This document shows, piece after piece, positions 1-6,894 of a stretch of 38,043 bases of DNA. Origin of the DNA: Merismopedia glauca CCAP 1448/3 (GTDB lineage Bacteria > Cyanobacteriota > Cyanobacteriia > Cyanobacteriales > CCAP-1448); the NCBI RefSeq assembly GCF_003003775.1, contig NZ_PVWJ01000044.1:1-38043 (forward strand), read 5' to 3'. The first letter of the stretch is position 1. Each line of letters opens with the position of its first letter. The notes under the pieces are model-generated. The model searched no databases and had not been told where the DNA came from. It worked only from the letters and a program-made list of their open reading frames with translations. The translations under genes were made by a program, and so were the position numbers.

Positions 1-20
1 TCTTTGTTCTATGCAAAATT

Positions 21-62
21 TTAGAGCGCCCAGACCTCTATAGGTGAGGTTAGACGCTCTAA
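21..62. repeat. nested hairpin in the spacer 3' of yqeG
   Basis: The outer arms TTAGAGCG (21-28) and CGCTCTAA (55-62) are exact complements. An inner stem, ACCTC (34-38) with GAGGT (46-50), is nested inside. No T-run follows on either strand, so a simple intrinsic terminator is not supported. The hairpin lies beyond the yqeG stop and could be a repeat or an RNA 3' end. Nothing else was recognised in bases 1-187. Confidence 0.45.
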
Positions 63-187
63 GGATTTATAGTTTGGTTTTATATTTAGGGTCTTTATAT
101 TGGCTGACCCCATTTGAACTATACATAGTATCCCAAGGATTTTGGCGAGTGCTTATTTTTCTAATGTTTTCTTTATATTTCCAAAAG

Positions 188-736
188 TCAGGAATTATCT
201 TTTTTTGTATATTTTTGTAAATTAGATTGTAACGAAACTCCCAAAGCCTGAGAAATCAAGACTTCTAAGTTACGAACTGGGTACGATCGCACTGCCATTG
301 TCGGATCGACCATCGGTTCGACTAAAATAGTAAACATACCCAAGCGATTACCAGCCAGAACGTCAGTGAATAGGCGATCGCCTACCATCGCGATTTGTTC
401 TACAGGAAGAGCCATTGCTTCGGCTGCTTGCTTCAGTTTGCGCCGAGACGGTTTACTAGCAGCAATTAAATAGGGAAGATTGACAGCTTTAGCAATTCTA
501 CCAATTCGAGTTTCACTGATATTATTGCTGACTAGCCACAAAGACGCGACTTGTCTCATCTGTTGCACCCAAATTAACAAAGACTCCGAAGCTTCTGGAG
601 ATGTAATTGGGACTAGAGTTTCATCTACGTCCAAAATCAGCCCCTTAAGCTGATGTTTTTCTAAAATTTCTGGAGTTAACTTCAAGATAGTTCCACCCAG
701 AACTAAGTCAGGCTGTAATTTTGCCCCCCAAGACAT
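188..736 (-). CDS. YqeG family HAD IIIA-type phosphatase
   Basis: This is a 182-residue HAD-superfamily phosphatase of the YqeG type. The nucleophile motif DVDET lies at residues 36-40, with D36 as nucleophile and D38 as general acid. Motif II is in WLVSNN, the conserved lysine is in ASKPSRR, and the metal-binding motif is VGDRLFTDV. There is no cap domain, as expected for class IIIA, and no signal peptide, so the protein is cytoplasmic. The physiological substrate of the family is not settled. The ATG lies only 4 bp after the mltG stop codon, so the gene is almost certainly the last cistron of a DUF3727-mltG-yqeG unit. The C-terminus after about residue 165 is polar and unremarkable. Confidence 0.9.
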   Translation of the reverse strand: MSWGAKLQPDLVLGGTILKLTPEILEKHQLKGLILDVDETLVPITSPEASESLLIWVQQMRQVASLWLVSNNISETRIGRIAKAVNLPYLIAASKPSRRKLKQAAEAMALPVEQIAMVGDRLFTDVLAGNRLGMFTILVEPMVDPTMAVRSYPVRNLEVLISQALGVSLQSNLQKYTKKDNS

Positions 737-740
737 TCTG

Positions 741-1898
741 TTAACCTCTATTGGTTGTTAGCTGTTGAGTGTTAAGTCCTAACTTCTGACTTCTGACTTC
801 TGACTTCTGACTTCTGTTTTGGCGTTGTTGGCGAATTTTGTTGGTGGCGTTGATATGATCTCTCAGGTTACTAGTAAATACATGAGTTCCATCGTAGCGC
901 GCCACAAAAAATAGGTAATCTGTCTTTTTTGGCATTAGAGTCGCTTCTAAACTAGGTAATCCTGGACTGGCTATAGGACCTGGAGGTAAACCAGCGTTAA
1001 GGTAAGTATTGTATGGAGATGGAGTCCGAACTTGAGCGATAGTCAATGGCTTATCTGCGGTCTGTTTAATCTTTAAGCCATACTCAACTGTAGGATCTGA
1101 TTCTAGACGCATTCCTTTTTGGAGTCGATTGGTAAACACACCCGCAATCAGCGGTCTTTCTGGAGCAACTACAGATTCTTTTTCGACAATACTAGCTAAA
1201 GTTACCCACTGCAACAGTGACATTTGGGTTTGGCTTTGATGTTGCTGATAGACCGGAAGCGCTACTTTTTCAAATTCCCGCAGCATTTGTTCAATGACTG
1301 CTTGTGGAGTGAGAGAACCTTGAGGAATTTTATAGGTTTCTGGGTACACAAAACCTTCTAAATTAGGTAATCCATCTGGTAGCCAAGGAAACTTGTCTTT
1401 AGGAATCTGACTTACCGCAGCTAAAAACTCTTCTTTAGAGAAGAAACCTTCCTCAGCAAAATATGCTGCCATCTGTTGCAACGACCAACCTTCCTTGATG
1501 GTATATTCTACCTCTTGTTTAACAGCTTTACCCTGACGGATCTCAGTAGCTATTTCGGGTAAAGACTGACTGGGAGACAATTGGTATGTCCCAGCTTTAA
1601 ACTCTCCTTGAGGATTTTGCCAACTTAGGTATTTTGACCAAAGATTCCAGACTAGCTGGGAACGAATCAATCCAGCTTTTTCTAGTTCCTCGCCAATGGC
1701 TTGAGGCGCGCTACCTGGAGGAATTTGGACTGTAACCTTTTGAGATGCTCCTACAGGAGAAATTGCCCAATTCCACCAAGCCCAACCCCCTATCCCTAAG
1801 AGCAGAGGGATAGACACCAAAATACCTAAAAGATAATAAACCTGATGTCGAGATTTGGTCATTTTCCTTTTAGAGGAGTTTGACTTAGATGCTCTCAT
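741..1898 (-). CDS. mltG: endolytic murein transglycosylase MltG (YceG-like)
   Basis: MltG cleaves nascent glycan strands within peptidoglycan and is thought to terminate their elongation at the inner membrane. The 385-residue protein has a basic N-terminus and one membrane segment at about residues 21-45. A LysM-like part follows (residues 53-130), then the YceG catalytic domain with LEGFVYPETY (180-189) and the catalytic glutamate in ASIVEKES (E239 by family alignment). The last 25 or so residues look abnormal. They are rich in S, Q, K and R and are encoded by a tandem ACTTCTG heptamer repeat (782-816, plus-strand orientation). The family domain should end near residue 355, so the tail is probably repeat DNA read as protein. 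The gene is followed at 4 bp by yqeG. Confidence 0.93.
   Translation of the reverse strand: MRASKSNSSKRKMTKSRHQVYYLLGILVSIPLLLGIGGWAWWNWAISPVGASQKVTVQIPPGSAPQAIGEELEKAGLIRSQLVWNLWSKYLSWQNPQGEFKAGTYQLSPSQSLPEIATEIRQGKAVKQEVEYTIKEGWSLQQMAAYFAEEGFFSKEEFLAAVSQIPKDKFPWLPDGLPNLEGFVYPETYKIPQGSLTPQAVIEQMLREFEKVALPVYQQHQSQTQMSLLQWVTLASIVEKESVVAPERPLIAGVFTNRLQKGMRLESDPTVEYGLKIKQTADKPLTIAQVRTPSPYNTYLNAGLPPGPIASPGLPSLEATLMPKKTDYLFFVARYDGTHVFTSNLRDHINATNKIRQQRQNRSQKSEVRSQKLGLNTQQLTTNRG
782..816. repeat. tandem heptamer ACTTCTG x5, inside the 3' end of mltG
   Basis: Five perfect head-to-tail copies of ACTTCTG fill positions 782-816. The same unit recurs near 14217-14234, 24601-24656 and 36784-36842. Here it lies inside the mltG reading frame and encodes part of its C-terminal tail. 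This is a typical cyanobacterial short tandemly repeated repetitive (STRR) sequence. Confidence 0.9.
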
Positions 1899-2030
1899 TT
1901 AAATCTCAAATTCCTTGATTATTTGGTAGATAAAGAGCTAAATTAAATGAAGTCGGGAGTTGGGAGTCGTTTCCAGCGCGCTACGCGAACCGCCCAGGCA
2001 GCCAAATTTTCACGAAAAGATGGCGAGGAT

Positions 2031-2079
2031 GCCCAATGCCCAATGCCCAATGCTCAATGCTCAATGCTCAATGCCCAAA
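2031..2079. repeat. tandem heptamer GCCCAAT/GCTCAAT x7
   Basis: Seven consecutive 7-bp units lie between mltG and the DUF3727 gene: three GCCCAAT, three GCTCAAT and one GCCCAAA. The spacer 1899-2088 holds this array and the fragment GCGCGCTACGCGAA (1977-1990), another common cyanobacterial intergenic repeat motif. A plus-strand reading frame across it is not a credible gene. Confidence 0.9.
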
Positions 2080-2088
2080 GTTTAGCAG

Positions 2089-2661
2089 TTATTCCATTTC
2101 ATCAAATAGCAACTCTTCTAATAAAGGTTGAACTTGTTTAAACTCTTCTGGAGAAAGCAATTCTGGGTTGCCACTTTCATCTTCACGAGCAAAGAATAAT
2201 AAGGGGTCTAAGGGAGTATAGATTTCGTACTCTTGTTCTTTATGGTAAAAACTGGCTAGATACTGAAATTCTTCGGGTTCTAACTGAGTTGCTTCATCTT
2301 CTAGCTCCAGAGTCAAAATTTCTTCTTCATTAGCTGGGGGTAGTTCCCCTTCTACTGTCAAAGTATAGGCAGTACGCTTCAGGGTCAAGTTTAGCTCAGC
2401 CATGACTGCTTGGGCATCGGCGAAGATCGCATCGACTTCAGCTTCATCTTCGATAAAAGTTGCTTCCGCCTCATCGTCGTCATCCCAAACCACGATTTCG
2501 ACGGGATAATCTGTCGGTAAGAGCAACAGATAGTTAGATCCTTCTACTTCTAGAGAATGTTCCACATAACAGTCAAGCGATCGCCCTGTCGCATCGGTCA
2601 AAGTTACAGTTGACTCTGATGGCGGTTCGTAGTGGTTGGAATTTTGAGATGCTGAAGACAT
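2089..2661 (-). CDS. DUF3727 domain protein
   Basis: This is a 190-residue, very acidic protein with no signal peptide or membrane segment. It resembles the cyanobacterial/plastid DUF3727 family. The N-terminal half begins TVTLTDATGRSLDCYVEHSL and contains the run WDDDDEAEATF. The second half contains FQYLASFYHKEQEYEIYTPL. The fold includes what looks like a duplicated short beta-rich module, but no catalytic motif is visible and the function is unknown. It lies upstream of mltG on the same strand, separated by about 190 bp of repeat-rich spacer. Its neighbourhood with mltG and yqeG suggests a role linked to the envelope; this is inference only. The family name is recalled, not searched. Confidence 0.75.
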   Translation of the reverse strand: MSSASQNSNHYEPPSESTVTLTDATGRSLDCYVEHSLEVEGSNYLLLLPTDYPVEIVVWDDDDEAEATFIEDEAEVDAIFADAQAVMAELNLTLKRTAYTLTVEGELPPANEEEILTLELEDEATQLEPEEFQYLASFYHKEQEYEIYTPLDPLLFFAREDESGNPELLSPEEFKQVQPLLEELLFDEME

Positions 2662-2870
2662 GGAAAACTATCTGTTACTATGACCACAATTCAGGATATC
2701 ACGCTGTGGGAGTCTCAATAATTACATCTGATTTAGACAAGTTCTGGAGCGAGATCGCTAAGCCTTTAGTTTATTTGTGGCTGGGAGTTTCCAGCGAATT
2801 TACCGAAATTTTGATTCACAAAATGTTATAAATCAAAATCTAGATTCCTGGCATCTGTACTCAGTCCGAT

Positions 2871-2886
2871 GCCGCAAGGCTGCGGC
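2871..2886. repeat. GC-rich hairpin (REP-like) upstream of the Uma2 gene
   Basis: GCCGCA (2871-2876) and TGCGGC (2881-2886) pair around an AGGC loop and run into TACGCGATCGCG. Similar GC-rich motifs recur at 5954-5975, 11541-11567 and 24611-24632, so this is one member of a dispersed family. The spacer 2662-2976 holds nothing else that I recognise except the ribosome-binding site of the next gene. Confidence 0.55.
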
Positions 2887-2976
2887 TACGCGATCGCGAT
2901 TCTACCAGATCGCAATCAATGTCCTAATATGGTATAACAGGTCGAAAACCAGTGAAGACAACCTTTTGGAGGTTTC

Positions 2977-3579
2977 ATGACAGTCGCTACTTCGGAATTT
3001 GAGACTCAACCGTTGCTCCTGGATGTCAGCAATACCACGCTTCACGTTACTCCAGAGCAGTTTGACAAGCTGTGTCTCGATAATCCCGATTTACGCCTTG
3101 AATTGACCAGCACTGGAGAACTAATCGTCATGCCACCCGCATTTCCCATCAGTGGTGAAAAAAATGGAGACTTATTCGGTCGAGTTTGGTATTGGAACGA
3201 ACAAACTGAATTAGGGCGAGTATTTGATTCTTCAACTGGTTATGACTTTACCGCAATTGGTGGGGGCAAAGTATCTCCTGATGTCTCTTGGATTGAAAAG
3301 TCGAGACTAGAAGGTGTTTCCCTGGAACAGTTTTTTGAGATTGTGCCCGATTTTGCGATCGAATTACGCTCCAAGACAGACAGGTTGAGTATGCTGCAAA
3401 CTAAGATGTTGGAATACCAACGACTCGGAGTGCGTTTGGGACTATTGGTTAATCCGCAAGATAAGCAGGTAGAAATTTATCGAGTTGGGCAAGCTGTAGA
3501 GATATTAGAATCGCCCATGTCAGTCAGTTGTGAGGATGTATTACCTGGATTTGTGTTGAGTTTGACAAAAATTTGGTAA
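2977..3579 (+). CDS. Uma2 family endonuclease-fold protein
   Basis: This is a 200-residue member of the Uma2 family (PD-(D/E)XK nuclease fold), which is hugely expanded in cyanobacteria. Typical landmarks are LRLELTSTGELIVMPP (residues 40-55), SPDVSWIEKSRL near residue 108 carrying the metal-binding aspartate, and PDFAIELRSKTDRL near residue 128 with the glutamate of the E-x-K-like position. The C-terminal signature GLLVNPQDKQVEIYR is also present. A GGAGG ribosome-binding site 4 bp upstream fixes the ATG. The real substrate and role of the family are unknown; mobile-element-linked nuclease activity is often suggested. The gene stands alone, followed by a 500-bp palindrome-rich spacer, which fits an accessory locus. 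Confidence 0.88.
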   Translation: MTVATSEFETQPLLLDVSNTTLHVTPEQFDKLCLDNPDLRLELTSTGELIVMPPAFPISGEKNGDLFGRVWYWNEQTELGRVFDSSTGYDFTAIGGGKVSPDVSWIEKSRLEGVSLEQFFEIVPDFAIELRSKTDRLSMLQTKMLEYQRLGVRLGLLVNPQDKQVEIYRVGQAVEILESPMSVSCEDVLPGFVLSLTKIW

Positions 3580-3729
3580 TGCCTAAGAATATCGCTTGTA
3601 ACAGAGAATTTTAGGTTTTTGTGGGGTTTCCTTGGTCAACCTAACCTATAAGATTAGCGAACTGACAAGTTAGCGTTTGCACTATCGCACTTGTGCCAGC
3701 AGTTTTTTAGGACGTTGTTCCATAGGTGG

Positions 3730-3752
3730 TTATACAGAAAGATTCTGTTTAA
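3730..3752. promoter_or_regulatory. operator-like palindrome, copy 1 of 4
   Basis: Left arm TTATACAGAA, 3-bp centre AGA, right arm TTCTGTTTAA. Only one base of the right arm departs from perfect symmetry. It forms a pair with copy 2, exactly 40 bp away start to start. Confidence 0.6.
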
Positions 3753-3769
3753 TACTCTAAATAAGAATG

Positions 3770-3792
3770 TTATGCGGAAAGATTCTAGTTAA
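3770..3792. promoter_or_regulatory. operator-like palindrome, copy 2 of 4
   Basis: Left arm TTATGCGGAA, centre AGA, right arm TTCTAGTTAA. It is a diverged copy of the same GAA-N3-TTC palindrome. Its right end abuts the MITE-like element that starts near 3788. Confidence 0.5.
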
Positions 3793-3895
3793 TACCATTT
3801 TCCTAAATACCTGCTACAGATCCAAATGTAGAGACGTTGCAATGCAACGTCTCTACAGCCCAATGTGTAGCCCAAGAAAATGAAAATGGTATAAC
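3788..3895. mobile_element. MITE-like element with terminal inverted repeats
   Basis: The terminal arms ATACCATTTTC (3792-3802) and GAAAATGGTAT (3882-3892) are exact complements. Adding GTTA outside them extends the match with a one-base offset. Inside is a nearly perfect 31-bp palindrome (3827-3857). The element has no coding capacity and is about 100 bp long, as expected for a non-autonomous element. It sits between operator-like copies 2 and 3. Confidence 0.55.
3827..3857. repeat. 31-bp REP-type palindrome
   Basis: The left arm TGTAGAGACGTTGCA and right arm TGCAACGTCTCTACA are exact complements around a single central A. Related hairpins occur at 24578-24599 and 36801-36821. The RAYT-associated palindromes at 33939 and 34338 share the TGTAG start and the CAATGCA-type centre but have a different GC-rich stem. 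Confidence 0.8.
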
Positions 3896-3903
3896 ATCAA
3901 GGG

Positions 3904-3958
3904 ATAAGTAGAGCGGCACAAATAACTAAACGATAAATATTCATGCCGACCTACTTAT
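3904..3958. repeat. 55-bp hairpin repeat
   Basis: ATAAGTAGAGCGGCA (3904-3918) pairs with TGCCGACCTACTTAT (3944-3958) at 13 of 15 positions around an AT-rich loop. Its right end overlaps the first bases of operator-like copy 3. It could be another small palindromic mobile element or a structured RNA. No coding sequence is present. Confidence 0.5.
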
Positions 3959-3977
3959 ACGGAACAATTCTACATAT
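3955..3977. promoter_or_regulatory. operator-like palindrome, copy 3 of 4
   Basis: Left arm TTATACGGAA, centre CAA, right arm TTCTACATAT. The left arm is identical to copy 4, and the two copies start exactly 40 bp apart. Confidence 0.5.
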
Positions 3978-3994
3978 CCCCCCGAAAAGGCTAG

Positions 3995-4017
3995 TTATAC
4001 GGAACAGTTCTGTATAA
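3995..4017. promoter_or_regulatory. operator-like palindrome, copy 4 of 4
   Basis: Left arm TTATACGGAA, centre CAG, right arm TTCTGTATAA. This is the most symmetric copy: the inner GAAC-A-GTTC is perfect and only one outer base pair is broken. It ends 6 bp before the GTTAGAC core that starts the integron cassette. The dyad size and spacing resemble operators of TetR-type regulators, but no regulator gene is in the window, so the ligand protein is unknown. Confidence 0.6.
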
Positions 4018-4023
4018 TAAATA

Positions 4024-5022
4024 GTTAGACATCGCTATAACCTGTTACCTAAAGCCTTAGAGTTATTCCAGAGTAAGTATCAATGCCGCGTGTTAACCCA
4101 GAAAATTTTGATCTGATTCTCCTGGAAGAAACGGTTTGGGTTTTAGTTGGAGAAATTGATTTACCAAGCTACGATTTTTCCCTTTCTCAGTTTTTTGCTT
4201 GTCGCCATCCTTGGCACCGCTCTGAGCAGATTACAGCTATCGGGCGATTTGGAGCAACAACCAATTACGATGAGATTTATCACCAACTGGCAGCAGATGG
4301 AATCTTTCTGATTCACTCACCAGAACAGCATCTTCTAGCCAGCGAGTTGCCGCGTTGGTATCCCTTGCTTGAAGGTTTAACACCCAAGAGTCTTTGGTTT
4401 TCAGAGCCTCCTGATATTGCTATCCTCGAACAGGCCATCGGGCTACCTTTTTTTCTCAAAGGTAGTCGTCAAACTAGTCGTCATAAAGCTGCACTTTCAA
4501 TCATTCGTTCGGTTGAGGATTACTATCGCGCTGTTGAAATTTACCAGGAAGACCCAATTTTGAAGTGGCAAGACCTTGTTTGCCGTGAGTTTATCCAACT
4601 GCGCCCTGTCCCATCAGAACCCACTGAAAAAATCCCTGCATCATTTGAATTTCGTTCGTTCTGGTGGAGAGGTCAGTGTGTTGGCATGGGGCAATACTGG
4701 TCAACCTCCTATCATTGGAACCGAGAAGAGGAAAAGGCAGCCCTTGCGATCGCTCAAACAGCAGCCTTGCGGCTCAATTTACCATTTGTAGTGATTGACG
4801 TTGCTCAAACCATCTCAGGGCAGTGGATTGTGATTGAATGTAATGATGCTCAAGAGAGCGGATATTCTGCAATTTCTCCTTTTGGATTGTGGCAAAATCT
4901 GATTGAGGAAGAGCGAAAATTTGCAGAGTTGCACCGCGATGTCTAACAATTCAAATGCAGGCGGACTGTCGAAAGCCGTTGGTGCTGAGTTCGAGCTTGC
5001 CTGCCACCACTGATTTGAGACG
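4024..5022 (+). mobile_element. integron gene cassette carrying an ATP-grasp gene
   Basis: The segment runs from a perfect GTTRRRY core, GTTAGAC (4024-4030), to the recombination point G|TT of an attC site (5022/5023). It contains one plus-strand ORF that nearly fills it, with a 53-bp leader, which is standard cassette architecture. The start core GTTAGAC is the exact complement of the attC R'' box GTCTAAC (4941-4947), as expected if the excised circle reconstitutes a fully paired attC. No integrase gene or second attC is in the window, so this is a lone cassette or the edge of a larger array. The right boundary falls 4 bp before the last base of the convergent PfkB-kinase stop codon. Confidence 0.72.
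4083..4946 (+). CDS. ATP-grasp domain protein (R2K-like), cassette-borne
   Basis: This 287-residue protein resembles the R2K-type ATP-grasp group (DUF4343-like), which has been linked to peptide or small-molecule ligation in conflict and modification systems. Visible landmarks are PFFLKGSRQTSRHKAALSII near residue 122, where the ATP-contacting lysine is expected, FEFRSFWWRGQCVGMGQYW near 190, and a C-terminal IDVAQTISGQWIVIECNDAQ segment near 239-258. That last segment matches the E-x-N metal-binding end of the fold. No membrane or secretion signal is seen. The acceptor substrate cannot be told from sequence. The stop codon TAA lies inside the attC R'' box, and the gene is the only ORF of the cassette. 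The ribosome-binding site is weak. The family subgroup is an inference from motif memory. Confidence 0.75.
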   Translation: MPRVNPENFDLILLEETVWVLVGEIDLPSYDFSLSQFFACRHPWHRSEQITAIGRFGATTNYDEIYHQLAADGIFLIHSPEQHLLASELPRWYPLLEGLTPKSLWFSEPPDIAILEQAIGLPFFLKGSRQTSRHKAALSIIRSVEDYYRAVEIYQEDPILKWQDLVCREFIQLRPVPSEPTEKIPASFEFRSFWWRGQCVGMGQYWSTSYHWNREEEKAALAIAQTAALRLNLPFVVIDVAQTISGQWIVIECNDAQESGYSAISPFGLWQNLIEEERKFAELHRDV

Positions 5023-5028
5023 TTAATT
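4941..5028 (+). other. attC recombination site
   Basis: R'' is GTCTAAC (4941-4947), a perfect RYYYAAC. TAAC (4944-4947) pairs with GTTA (5022-5025) across 3-nt unpaired spacers on each side (AAT and GAC). Then TCAAAT (4951-4956) pairs with ATTTGA (5013-5018). An unpaired extra G at 4957 follows, and CAG (4958-4960) pairs with CTG (5010-5012). The bulged G in the L'' arm is the hallmark extrahelical base of attC sites. The 88-nt length is in the normal range. R' in place reads GTTAATT, with its last bases contributed by flanking DNA, as expected. Confidence 0.75.
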
Positions 5029-5896
5029 AGCTATCCATCCACAATTTAGTACCGAAAAACTGACAGGAATTAGCTGCAACTTGAGCCGCAGCCGCTAAAG
5101 CTTCTGGGAAACTAGTTTGTAGGATATAGTGGCAAAAAGCCCCGTGGAAGATATCTCCTGCACCTAGAGTATCAACTGCTTGTATTTGGGGTACTAAAAC
5201 TACTCTGCAATCCGAAAAGCTTTCGTATCGAATTGGGTTTTCTCCATTGGTGATGGCTATATGAGTCACTCCAGCATCAGTTAGGTAGCCAAATACTTCC
5301 TCTTGACTGCGACAACCTGGAGGTAAAAAATTAGCTGAACAGATAGCGTAATCTACATAAGGGAGAACTTTCTCCCAACCTGGCTTCCAACTACCACCAT
5401 CTATAACTACTGGAATATTACGCTTTTGGGCTAAAGATGCTAAATATTGAGCTAATTCCATCTGATGCCCGTCTAGCAAAATTATGTTTACTCCCTCTAA
5501 AATCCCTTCAGGGAGGCTTTGGGGGCTAATTTGGTTTTTTATGGCATTAATCGAGATGACAGCCCGTTCTCCGGTGCCTTGGGTGACGATAATCGAAGAA
5601 ATGGGTGGGGGTTGTGTGGAATCGCCTGCCAAATCTAGTAGCTCTATCCCATAACTTGTCAACTCAGCTTGAATCAATTGAGAAATAGGGTGGTTACCTA
5701 CAATTGCAACCAGTTTAGTCCGATTCCCTAAGTGATTGAAACAGATAGCGGCATTAGTCGCGGGACCACCAGATCCCACCGTATAATTGGAAGCAACAAT
5801 TTTTTGGTTACTAGTGGGTACAGATGTGGCTAGGTAAATCAAATCCCAAGTTATCAAACCCACGAATAGCCCATACTTTGGTTCAAGATCAGTCAT
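5027..5896 (-). CDS. PfkB family carbohydrate kinase
   Basis: This 289-residue ribokinase-fold sugar kinase is expected to be cytoplasmic and to phosphorylate a sugar or nucleoside with ATP. The N-terminal substrate motif GSGGPATNAA is at residues 41-50. The PfkB signature 2, DTLGAGD, ends at the catalytic base D248 and is followed by IFHGAF. The protein is a little short and has no lid insertion that would identify the substrate, so ribokinase, fructokinase or nucleoside kinase cannot be separated. The stop codon sits 5 bp from the attC recombination point, so an integron cassette abuts its 3' end. It is divergent from pcyA, with a 198-bp spacer holding a GC-rich repeat fragment near 5954-5975. 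Confidence 0.88.
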   Translation of the reverse strand: MTDLEPKYGLFVGLITWDLIYLATSVPTSNQKIVASNYTVGSGGPATNAAICFNHLGNRTKLVAIVGNHPISQLIQAELTSYGIELLDLAGDSTQPPPISSIIVTQGTGERAVISINAIKNQISPQSLPEGILEGVNIILLDGHQMELAQYLASLAQKRNIPVVIDGGSWKPGWEKVLPYVDYAICSANFLPPGCRSQEEVFGYLTDAGVTHIAITNGENPIRYESFSDCRVVLVPQIQAVDTLGAGDIFHGAFCHYILQTSFPEALAAAAQVAANSCQFFGTKLWMDS

Positions 5897-6094
5897 GCGA
5901 TCGCAACTTAAAGGTAAAATTTGAAGCGTACTATAACGTGAGTTCGGAGTTTGGAATATGCGCTACGCGCAGGCTGTGCCAACTGAATTCGGGAAAATTT
6001 GGCAGATTATTTGGATAATCTAACTCTATAACTCATTCTAGACTGTTTAAAGCTGATATTTGTTGATAAAAATCCTGTTTAAAACTGCTGCATA

Positions 6095-6844
6095 ATGTCC
6101 GTTACATCCAAGCCTTCAATTAGAGACAAACAATACCCTGCAATTCGCCAGTTAGCTGATTGTATCGAATCAACTTGGCAAAAATACCTGCAATTAGAAC
6201 CATATAACTTACCCAGCGAACTAGGTTATGTGGAAGGAAAGTTGGAAGGAGAAAAGTTGACGATTGAAAATCGTTGCTATCAAACGCGGGAATTTCGGAA
6301 ACTTCATTTAGAATTGGCTAAAGTAGGGGAATTACTGGATATTTTGCATTGTGTGATGTTTCCTCGCCAAGAATTTGCTCTGCCGATGTTTGGGACAGAT
6401 TTAGTGGGGGGGAGAGGACAAATTAGTGCAGCCATAGTCGATTTATCGCCTATTACCCCAGATTTTAGTTTGCCAGATAGTTATCGTCAAGCTTTATCAG
6501 CGCTACCAGCAGCTACTTTTTCTCAACCCCGCGATTTACCTGGTTGGGGAGATATCTTTTCAGAGTTTTGTTTATTTATACGCCCAACTAATTTGGGAGA
6601 GGAACAGTTATTTATTTCTAGGGTGCAAGCTTTTCTAGAAGTACACTGTCAAGAAGCGATCGCGGCTCAACCAGTTTCTTTAGAAGAAAAAGCTTTGGTA
6701 GTTGCTGGACAACAATACTATTGCACTAAACAGCAGCAAAATGATAAAACTAGGCGAGTATTAGAAAAAGCTTTTGGCAATGATTGGGCTGAACATTACA
6801 TGAATAATGTCCTGTTTGACTTTGTTAAGAAAGATGAAGTGTAA
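6095..6844 (+). CDS. pcyA: phycocyanobilin:ferredoxin oxidoreductase
   Basis: PcyA reduces biliverdin IX-alpha by four electrons from ferredoxin to phycocyanobilin, the chromophore of phycobilisomes and cyanobacterial phytochromes. The 249-residue protein matches the family throughout, notably GYVEGKLEGEKLTIENRCYQ (44-63), LHLELAKVGELLDILHCVMF (70-89) and the C-terminal NDKTRRVLEKAFGNDWAEHY. The residues equivalent to the known catalytic Glu, His and Asp are present as E73, H85 and D102. It is soluble and cytoplasmic, and no accessory gene for bilin synthesis (such as ho1) is adjacent. The next gene starts 50 bp downstream on the same strand but encodes an unrelated membrane-fusion protein. 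Confidence 0.97.
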   Translation: MSVTSKPSIRDKQYPAIRQLADCIESTWQKYLQLEPYNLPSELGYVEGKLEGEKLTIENRCYQTREFRKLHLELAKVGELLDILHCVMFPRQEFALPMFGTDLVGGRGQISAAIVDLSPITPDFSLPDSYRQALSALPAATFSQPRDLPGWGDIFSEFCLFIRPTNLGEEQLFISRVQAFLEVHCQEAIAAQPVSLEEKALVVAGQQYYCTKQQQNDKTRRVLEKAFGNDWAEHYMNNVLFDFVKKDEV

Positions 6845-6894
6845 AATAGTACTAATGTTTTGCTTCTAAACTCAATAACAAGGTAAAAGAGGTT

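Noticed and set aside
49-55. GTTAGAC core, like an attC or attI recombination point, near the left edge
   Set aside because: It belongs to a simple nested hairpin (21-62). No R'' box, bulged L arm or cassette ORF can be fitted within the window.
1947-2141. 64-codon plus-strand ORF
   Set aside because: It runs through a heptamer array (hence the repeated residues) and the 3' end of the DUF3727 gene; no ribosome-binding site.
2610-2980. Two plus-strand ORFs between the DUF3727 and Uma2 genes
   Set aside because: Partly antisense to the DUF3727 gene and partly over a GC-rich repeat; no family resemblance or start signals.
3635-3678. ACCTAAC and GTTAGCG after the Uma2 gene as a second attC
   Set aside because: The boxes are only about 40 nt apart, R' breaks the GTTRRRY pattern, and no paired L arms with a bulged base are present.
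3995-4017. LexA (SOS) box reading of the TTATAC palindromes
   Set aside because: The cyanobacterial LexA box has AGTAC/GTWC half-sites with a different spacing; GAAC-N-GTTC does not fit.
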